Source: an uncultured Clostridia bacterium (lineage in GTDB: Bacteria > Bacillota > Clostridia > Christensenellales > Borkfalkiaceae). From it: 6,503 nucleotides of DNA. This document shows, one piece after another, positions 1-4,579 of the stretch. The notes under the pieces were generated by a model. It did no database searches and was not told the DNA's origin. It saw only the letters and a list, made by a program, of their open reading frames with translations. The first letter of the stretch is position 1; each line of letters opens with the position of its first letter. A program made the position numbers and the translations under genes. The stretch lies in assembly GCA_947176485.1 (NCBI GenBank), contig CAMWQS010000084.1, positions 1 through 6,503 on the forward strand, written 5' to 3'.

Positions 1-29
1 GTGCATACTTGCACCTCGGCGCGGGTGAA

Positions 30-72
30 GTGCCGCAATTATATATTTGTGTGCCATTAAAAATTGCGGCAC
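30..72. repeat. Perfect 11-bp inverted repeat in the hslU leader
   Basis: GTGCCGCAATT at 30-40 pairs perfectly with AATTGCGGCAC at 62-72, around an AT-rich 21-base loop (41-61). No T-run follows, so it does not look like an intrinsic terminator on the + strand. Function is unknown. It may be an RNA hairpin in the hslU leader or part of an intergenic repeat. Confidence 0.75.
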
Positions 73-73
73 A

Positions 74-90
74 AGGGGCGAGAAGCCCCT
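74..90. repeat. Short GC-rich hairpin, AGGGGC / GCCCCT
   Basis: AGGGGC at 74-79 pairs perfectly with GCCCCT at 85-90 over a five-base loop, GAGAA. It begins one base after the preceding inverted repeat ends, so the two hairpins could stack. It is followed by A residues, not T residues, which argues against termination on the + strand. Confidence 0.65.
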
Positions 91-96
91 AAAAAT

Positions 97-136
97 CACG
101 AAAAATCGCAGGCGCAGAATAGCCGAGATTTTTGTG
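97..136 (+). promoter_or_regulatory. Hairpin touching the hslU ribosome binding site
   Basis: CAC-AAAAATC (97-99 and 101-107, with G100 bulged) pairs with GATTTTTGTG (127-136) in a 10-bp stem. The loop can add an inner GGC/GCC pairing (111-113 with 122-124). The 3' arm ends at the first base of the purine-rich ribosome binding site, so folding could affect ribosome access. The AAAAATC motif also occurs as a direct copy at 91-97. The stem is mostly A-T and a regulatory role is inference only. Confidence 0.45.
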
Positions 137-143
137 AGGGAGG
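136..143 (+). promoter_or_regulatory. Ribosome binding site fixing the hslU start
   Basis: GAGGGAGG ends five bases before the ATG at 149. It decides the start between this ATG and the in-frame TTG at 47, which lacks a comparable site. The resulting N-terminus (MDLTPKQIVHEL) aligns with the known start of HslU proteins. Confidence 0.85.
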
Positions 144-148
144 ATTGT

Positions 149-1459
149 ATGGACTTGACACCTAAACAGATAGTACACGAACTGAATAAATACATTATCG
201 GGCAGGACGAGGCAAAGAAGGCGGTTGCAATCGCGCTTAGAAACCGTTACCGCCGCAGTCAGCTTTCGCCCGCGCTACAGGACGAAATTACGCCCAAAAA
301 CATTATAATGAAGGGACCCACGGGCGTCGGTAAGACCGAAATAGCAAGAAGACTTGCAAAGCTTGTTAAAGCGCCTTTTATTAAGGTTGAGGCAACCAAG
401 TACACCGAAGTCGGCTACGTAGGGCGCGACGTCGAGAGTATGGTGCGCGATTTGGCAGAGTGCGCTATCCGACTCGTAAAAGAGGAAAAGACGCAAGAAG
501 TCAGCTATAAGGCGACTGCGGTTGCCGAAAGGCGTATCGCAAAGGTGCTTGCGGAAATCAAGAAGGACGAGCGCGGTGAAACGGCAAAAGCCGTATTCGA
601 GGATAAGCTGGTTGAAGAAATTCACGCCGGCAAGCACGATAACGCCGTAATCGAGATAGAAGTTGACGATATCCCCAAGCCGTTGGAATTATCCCCCGGC
701 AGCGGTGCGGCAATTGACTTGGGCTCTATTTTCAGCGGCATCGGCATGAACAAGAAAAAGAAGCGTAAGATTACCGTAAAAGAGGCGAAGAACCTTATCA
801 TCGCCGAAGAAGCGGATAAGCTTATCGATAACGACGCCGTCAACGCCGAGGCTTTGCGTCGTGCGGAGAACGACGGAATTATCTTTATCGACGAAATAGA
901 CAAAATCGCGGGCAAGGGTAACCACGGCGCGGACGTTTCGCGTGAGGGTGTTCAGCGCGACATTCTTCCCATAGTCGAGGGTTGCACCGTAATGACCAAG
1001 TACGGACCCGTAAAAACCGATTATATCCTATTTATCGCGGCGGGTGCGTTCCACGTTTCTAAGGTGGAGGATTTAATTCCCGAGCTTCAAGGCAGGTTCC
1101 CCATTCAGGTCGAGCTTAAAAGCCTGACGAAGGAAGACTTCGTAAACATTCTTACCCAACCCCAGAACGCGATTACCACTCAGTACTCCGCGCTTCTTGC
1201 AGTTGATAATATCGACTTGCACTTCACTAAGGACGCAATTGAAAAAATCGCCGAGGTTTCCGAGGATATCAACACCACTTCGGAGGACATCGGTGCAAGG
1301 CGTCTTCACACCGTTATGGAGTATCTTTTAGAGGATATTTCATACAACGCGGGCGGTAACGATTACCCCGTAATTCGGGTTGAAGTCAACGAAAAGTACG
1401 TTGAAGAGCATCTTGAAAATATTATTAAAAACCGCGATTTAAAGAAGTACGTTTTATAA
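149..1459 (+). CDS. hslU: HslU (ClpY), ATPase and unfoldase subunit of the HslUV protease
   Basis: HslU is a cytoplasmic AAA+ ring ATPase that unfolds proteins and feeds them into the HslV peptidase. The 436-residue product is close to the 443 of E. coli. Visible motifs are the Walker A GPTGVGKT (56-63), the pore loop GYVG (89-92), a charged variable I-domain (about 108-240), the Walker B IIFIDEID (244-251), the signature DVSREGVQRD (262-271), a sensor-1 region FIAAGAF (295-301), an arginine-finger segment LQGRF (313-317) and the sensor-2 GARR (382-385). The C-terminal tail ends in KYVL, matching the short hydrophobic tail that docks into HslV. The I-domain and the absence of an N-terminal zinc finger exclude ClpX. 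The gene is intact and first in an apparent operon. No hslV is visible, although it could lie upstream of the window. Confidence 0.97.
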   Translation: MDLTPKQIVHELNKYIIGQDEAKKAVAIALRNRYRRSQLSPALQDEITPKNIIMKGPTGVGKTEIARRLAKLVKAPFIKVEATKYTEVGYVGRDVESMVRDLAECAIRLVKEEKTQEVSYKATAVAERRIAKVLAEIKKDERGETAKAVFEDKLVEEIHAGKHDNAVIEIEVDDIPKPLELSPGSGAAIDLGSIFSGIGMNKKKKRKITVKEAKNLIIAEEADKLIDNDAVNAEALRRAENDGIIFIDEIDKIAGKGNHGADVSREGVQRDILPIVEGCTVMTKYGPVKTDYILFIAAGAFHVSKVEDLIPELQGRFPIQVELKSLTKEDFVNILTQPQNAITTQYSALLAVDNIDLHFTKDAIEKIAEVSEDINTTSEDIGARRLHTVMEYLLEDISYNAGGNDYPVIRVEVNEKYVEEHLENIIKNRDLKKYVL

Positions 1460-1487
1460 CGAAAATGCCGTTATTTAAGGCATATAT

Positions 1488-1492
1488 GGGGG
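1488..1492 (+). promoter_or_regulatory. Atypical G-run ribosome binding site for the Sel1 gene
   Basis: GGGGG lies four bases before the TTG at 1497 and 13 bases before the in-frame ATG at 1506. Spacing favours the rare TTG and codon choice favours the ATG, so the start is uncertain by three codons. The site is weaker than those of hslU and trxA, which suggests lower translation of this gene. Confidence 0.45.
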
Positions 1493-1496
1493 TCAA

Positions 1497-2786
1497 TTGC
1501 TAAAAATGGAGACTTTTGAGATAGTATTGATATGCGTTTTCGGCGCGTGCGTGATTGGCGTTCTTATCGGTATTTACTTAATGTGCCGCAGGAAAAAGGG
1601 CGGAAGCAATTCCCGCAGCTATAGAAAGCAAAAGGAAGAATACGCAAATCAGCTTTGCGCAGGGCTTGACGGTGAAGGCGTTTACGCGCTTGCGCAAAAA
1701 TATAAAGAGGGCGAAGGCGTAGAAAGAGATATCATTCTTTCGGAAGAGCTCGTTAAAAAATCTGCCGAGCTCGGTTATGCCAAAGCACAGTACGACGAAG
1801 GTTGCAGGCACGATTACTTTGAAAACGACGTAGCGATAAAGTGGTTTGAAAAAGCCGCCGCGCAGGGCTACGAGGACGCCATAATAAAGCTTGGCGATAT
1901 TTACAATTTCGGGCGCGACGGGGCGCTCGGCGACCCCGTCATAAAAGAGGACCCCGAAAAAGCTTTAAAGTATTATCTCCCGATTGCCGAAAAGGGCAAC
2001 GTCGAGGTTATGAAATTGGTCTCGCTCGTGTACACGCTTGCGTACGACGACGATGAAAACGCATTGAAGTGGCGTGCTAAGGCGGCTGAGGCAACCGGCA
2101 AGCTGGAAGACATCAAAGAAGTTGCGGAAAATTATTCAATGAACGACGACTTTGAAAACTCGGTTATCTGGTATAAAAAAGCTGCGGAATTGGGCGATAT
2201 CGAGGCGTTGTACAATATTGGCATAGAGTACGAGCGTATGGACGATTCCGACCCTGCCGAAGTTACGTACTGGTTTGAAAAGGCTATTGCGGCGGGCTAT
2301 ACCGAAGCGGAAGTTACCGTAGCTTTCAGATGCTTAAGCGGTGAAACTTATAAAAAAGACGAAAATAAGGCTTTTAAGCTATTTTCAAAGCACGCCGAGC
2401 TTGGCGACGATATGGCGCTTTACGGGCTTGGGCTTTGCTACCGAAGGGGCGCAGGCGTTTCAAAAGACGATAAAAAAGCCTTCGAATATTTTGAAAAGGC
2501 TAATAATTTCTGTTCAAGACCCTTGCTTGCCAAATGCTATCTGGAAGGCGTAGGCGTAGAAAAGAACGAGCAGAAAGGCTTTGAAATACTTGCCGAAGAA
2601 AATAAAGACGACCACGGCGGACTGGAAGTGCTGTACTTGCTGGGCGAGTGCTACTTCTTCGGAAAGGGCGCTGAAAGCGACAAGCAGAAGGCAAAAGAGC
2701 TGTGGAAAAAATGTGCCGAATATGACGACGAGGATTCGATTGCCGCGTTGGATAAATACTTCGGCATAACCGTAAATAACGATTAA
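1497..2786 (+). CDS. Membrane-anchored Sel1-repeat (tetratricopeptide-like) protein
   Basis: The 429-residue product has one hydrophobic segment (about residues 7-30) followed by RRKKGG. By the positive-inside rule this suggests an N-out, C-in membrane anchor and not a cleaved signal peptide. From about residue 60 to 415 it consists of roughly nine or ten Sel1-like helical repeats. Clear examples are AAELGDIEALYNIGIEYE (229-246), HAELGDDMALYGLGLCYRRG (299-318), AKCYLEGVGVEKNEQKGFEI (345-364) and LLGECYFFGKGAESDKQKAK (381-400). Some central repeats (about 100-125 and 168-230) are shortened or degenerate. Sel1 repeats serve as protein-interaction scaffolds; no catalytic domain is present. The gene starts 37 bases after hslU and ends 16 bases before hisS with no terminator between, so it is probably co-transcribed. 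The partner and role are unknown. The start may be TTG 1497 or ATG 1506. Confidence 0.88.
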   Translation: MLKMETFEIVLICVFGACVIGVLIGIYLMCRRKKGGSNSRSYRKQKEEYANQLCAGLDGEGVYALAQKYKEGEGVERDIILSEELVKKSAELGYAKAQYDEGCRHDYFENDVAIKWFEKAAAQGYEDAIIKLGDIYNFGRDGALGDPVIKEDPEKALKYYLPIAEKGNVEVMKLVSLVYTLAYDDDENALKWRAKAAEATGKLEDIKEVAENYSMNDDFENSVIWYKKAAELGDIEALYNIGIEYERMDDSDPAEVTYWFEKAIAAGYTEAEVTVAFRCLSGETYKKDENKAFKLFSKHAELGDDMALYGLGLCYRRGAGVSKDDKKAFEYFEKANNFCSRPLLAKCYLEGVGVEKNEQKGFEILAEENKDDHGGLEVLYLLGECYFFGKGAESDKQKAKELWKKCAEYDDEDSIAALDKYFGITVNND

Positions 2787-2802
2787 ATTTGAAGGTTTAA
2801 TT

Positions 2803-4071
2803 ATGATTAACGTACCCAGGGGCACGAAGGACGTTCTGCCCAACCAATCTTATAAATGGCAATACGTAGAGGGAACTGCGCGTGAGGTCGCACGCGTCTT
2901 TAACCTTAAAGAAGTGCGAACCCCGACCTTCGAGCATACCGAGCTTTTCAAGCGCGGCGTGGGCGAAACGACGGACGTTGTAAACAAAGAGATGTACACC
3001 TTCGAGGATAAGGGCGGAAGGTCTATGACCCTAAAGCCCGAAGGCACTGCGGGCGTTGCGAGAATGTTTATTGAGAACGGTCTTGCAAGCTCACCTATGC
3101 CCGTCAAAACCTTCTATATCACGCCGGCGTTCCGCTATGAAAATCCGCAGGCGGGTAGGCTTAGGGAGTTCCACCAGTTCGGTATCGAAGTGTTCGGCTC
3201 GTCCTCACCCGAAACCGACGCGGAGGTTATTTTCGCCGCTTCGTCCTTCTTGGACAAGCTGAAAATCAAGGGCGTAAAGCTAGAGATAAATTCAATTGGG
3301 TGCCGGATATGCCGCAACGAATACAATAAAGCACTTAAAAATTACTTCGCGCCGCACCTTGAAGAAATGTGCGCAAACTGCCGTTCAAGGTTTGATAAAA
3401 ACCCCTTGAGAATGCTTGATTGCAAGGAAGAAAAGTGCAAAAGCATAGCAAAAGGTGCACCTAAAATCACTGATTATCTTTGCGATGACTGCAAAAAACA
3501 CTTTGACGGCGTGCGTTCGCTTTTGGACGCCGAAGGGCTTGAATATAGCGTTAACTCCAACATAGTACGGGGTCTAGACTATTATTCGCGTACCGTTTTC
3601 GAGTTTGTTTCTACCCAAATCGGCGCGCAAGGCACGGTTTGCGGCGGCGGAAGATACGACGGGCTTTTATCTGAGCTTGGCGGCAGCCCCCTTCCCGCAA
3701 TAGGTTTTGCAGCGGGAATAGAAAGGCTTTTACTTCTTATGGAAAACACGGGCGTGCCCTTCCCCGAGGACAGCGTTCCCGAAATTTATTTGGCTGGCAT
3801 GGACGAAAAGTCGAGGGCGTTAGCCTTCAAAATTGCGGCGGGCTTAAGGGCAAGCGGCGTGTGCGCCGAGGTTGACCACATGCAAAGAAGCGTAAAGGCG
3901 CAGTTAAAATACGCAGATAAGACGGGCGCGAGGCTCGTTGCCGTAATAGGCGAAAGCGAGCTTGAAAGCGGCGTTTTAAACGTCAAGAAAATGTCGGACG
4001 GCACCACCTCCGCGGTTAAAATAGACGAACTTTACGCATACTTAACCTTAGGTTACAAGGAGGAAATATAA
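2803..4071 (+). CDS. hisS: Histidyl-tRNA synthetase (HisRS), class II
   Basis: This enzyme charges tRNA-His with histidine using ATP in the cytoplasm. The 422-residue length matches bacterial HisRS. The N-terminus has the family PRGTKD (5-10). Motif 1 lies around P41, motif 2 spans FRYENPQAGRLREFHQFG (110-127) with R111, the histidine-specific RGLDYY is at 256-261, and motif 3 (AAGIER, 303-308) carries R308. The anticodon-binding domain covers about 326-420. The segment at 165-232 contains four cysteine pairs (167/170, 190/193, 207/212, 227/230), a pattern I associate with clostridial HisRS, possibly metal binding. GAAGG at 2791-2795 sits seven bases before the ATG. Length and motifs favour HisRS over the HisZ paralogue, and no his biosynthesis genes are adjacent. 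The stop codon overlaps the start of trxA by one base, suggesting translational coupling. Confidence 0.97.
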   Translation: MINVPRGTKDVLPNQSYKWQYVEGTAREVARVFNLKEVRTPTFEHTELFKRGVGETTDVVNKEMYTFEDKGGRSMTLKPEGTAGVARMFIENGLASSPMPVKTFYITPAFRYENPQAGRLREFHQFGIEVFGSSSPETDAEVIFAASSFLDKLKIKGVKLEINSIGCRICRNEYNKALKNYFAPHLEEMCANCRSRFDKNPLRMLDCKEEKCKSIAKGAPKITDYLCDDCKKHFDGVRSLLDAEGLEYSVNSNIVRGLDYYSRTVFEFVSTQIGAQGTVCGGGRYDGLLSELGGSPLPAIGFAAGIERLLLLMENTGVPFPEDSVPEIYLAGMDEKSRALAFKIAAGLRASGVCAEVDHMQRSVKAQLKYADKTGARLVAVIGESELESGVLNVKKMSDGTTSAVKIDELYAYLTLGYKEEI

Positions 4072-4382
4072 TGGAAAGTATTGACGTTGCTCGTTTTGAC
4101 GAACTGTTAAAAGGTGAAAAGCCCGTGGTTTGCGATTTTTACGCAAACTGGTGCGGTCCCTGCAAAATGCTTGCACCCGTAATGGAGGGCATGGCTGAAA
4201 AGTATTCGGATAAAGCCGTTTTCGTAAAGGTTGATATCGACGATAATTTCGAGCTTGCCGCCCGCTACGGCGTAACCTCGATTCCCTTAGTTGGGGTGTT
4301 TAAAAACGGAGAGCTTGCCGATAGCAGCTTGGGCTATACTTCTAAGTCCGAAATGGACGAATTTTTGAACAAAAATATCTAA
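4071..4382 (+). CDS. trxA: Thioredoxin
   Basis: This is a small cytoplasmic dithiol-disulfide oxidoreductase that reduces protein disulfides and is normally recycled by thioredoxin reductase, which is not in this window. The 103-residue protein is one thioredoxin fold. It has the active site WCGPC (27-31), the buried aspartate D22 (equivalent to E. coli D26), KVDID (53-57), and the cis-proline loop TSIP (69-72). There is no signal peptide. An additional cysteine, C21, sits just before D22 where valine or isoleucine is usual. The ATG overlaps the hisS stop (TAATG) and is preceded by AAGGAGG at 4057-4063, a strong site at seven-base spacing, so it may be translated well despite being the last gene. 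A terminator follows within ten bases of the stop. Confidence 0.95.
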   Translation: MESIDVARFDELLKGEKPVVCDFYANWCGPCKMLAPVMEGMAEKYSDKAVFVKVDIDDNFELAARYGVTSIPLVGVFKNGELADSSLGYTSKSEMDEFLNKNI

Positions 4383-4389
4383 ATATGAT

Positions 4390-4421
4390 AAAACGCGGCG
4401 GTAAAAACCGCCGCGTTTTTT
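4390..4421 (+). terminator. Intrinsic terminator after trxA
   Basis: AAAACGCGGCGGT (4390-4402) pairs perfectly with ACCGCCGCGTTTT (4407-4419) over an AAAA loop, followed by T residues to 4421. The GC-rich core next to a six-T run (4416-4421) is a textbook Rho-independent terminator and ends the hslU-trxA unit. Because A residues flank the 5' side, the structure could also act on transcripts from the opposite strand, but no gene converges on it here. Confidence 0.95.
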
Positions 4422-4434
4422 CTTGACCAAAAGG

Positions 4435-4463
4435 TTGACTATTATCATAAAAGAGAATATAAT
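4435..4463 (+). promoter_or_regulatory. Sigma-A type promoter for the lipoprotein gene
   Basis: TTGACT (4435-4440) and TATAAT (4458-4463) are separated by exactly 17 bases, matching the housekeeping consensus with one mismatch in the -35 box. Transcription would start near 4470, leaving a leader of about 110 bases before the ATG at 4580. It lies 13 bases after the upstream terminator, which makes the downstream gene a separate unit. Confidence 0.88.
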
Positions 4464-4489
4464 TTGAATATAAAAATTTTAAAAACGGC

Positions 4490-4505
4490 AAGAGGGTACC
4501 CTCTT
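4490..4505. promoter_or_regulatory. Perfect 16-bp palindrome in the lipoprotein leader
   Basis: AAGAGGGTACCCTCTT is identical to its reverse complement. It lies about 20-35 bases after the predicted transcription start. It could be a dimer-binding operator acting as a roadblock, or in RNA a six-bp hairpin with a GTAC loop. It shares its last two bases with the next inverted repeat. No regulator is encoded nearby, so the function is open. Confidence 0.6.
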
Positions 4506-4528
4506 AAGCATTACTATGTAATGCTTAA
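4504..4528. promoter_or_regulatory. Perfect 11-bp-arm hairpin in the lipoprotein leader
   Basis: TTAAGCATTAC (4504-4514) pairs perfectly with GTAATGCTTAA (4518-4528) around the three-base centre TAT. It directly abuts the palindrome at 4490-4505. It is AT-rich and not followed by a T-run, so it is not a typical terminator. It may be an mRNA-stabilising or regulatory stem-loop, or a protein-binding site. Confidence 0.6.
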
Positions 4529-4549
4529 ACAATACCTGATTGCCTAAGT

Positions 4550-4567
4550 CGTCTACTGATATGGACG
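4550..4567 (+). promoter_or_regulatory. Small hairpin just before the lipoprotein ribosome binding site
   Basis: CGTCTA (4550-4555) can pair with TGGACG (4562-4567), with one G-U pair and a six-base loop. It ends just upstream of AAGGAG (4570-4575), the ribosome binding site four bases before the ATG at 4580. A short imperfect stem like this can arise by chance, so confidence is low. Confidence 0.3.
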
Positions 4568-4579
4568 GAAAGGAGTTTT

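Larger units (their letters stand above)
1..148. other. Structured leader / intergenic region before hslU, no gene recognised
   Basis: No frame here gives a recognisable protein. The frame in phase with hslU stays open from a TTG at 47, but the HslU family starts at the ATG at 149. The other frames give short tails ending at about 25-27, 58-60 and 91-93, none resembling the C-terminus of HslV, the usual upstream neighbour. A small 5-bp inverted repeat, GTGCA/TGCAC (1-5 and 10-14), opens the window, and three longer inverted repeats follow. I found no convincing promoter, so the start of the hslU transcript may lie upstream of the window. The region could be an mRNA leader, an intergenic spacer after hslV, or a dispersed intergenic repeat. 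Confidence 0.6.

Noticed and set aside
74..90. Intrinsic terminator from an upstream gene
   Set aside because: The stem is only six pairs and is followed by A residues with no T-run on the + strand.
1..93. Tail of an upstream hslV gene
   Set aside because: None of the three forward frames ending at 27, 60 or 93 resembles the conserved HslV C-terminus.
149..1459. ClpX instead of HslU
   Set aside because: There is no N-terminal zinc finger, and the inserted I-domain, the GYVGRD pore segment and the HslU-type C-terminal tail are diagnostic of HslU.
1465..1483. Weak hairpin ATGCC/GGCAT between hslU and the Sel1 gene
   Set aside because: Five pairs around a nine-base loop with no T-run is too weak to call a terminator or regulatory element.
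4423..4428. Second -35-like TTGACC before the lipoprotein gene
   Set aside because: It is 29 bases from the TATAAT, far from the usual 16-18, whereas TTGACT at 4435 has exact 17-base spacing.
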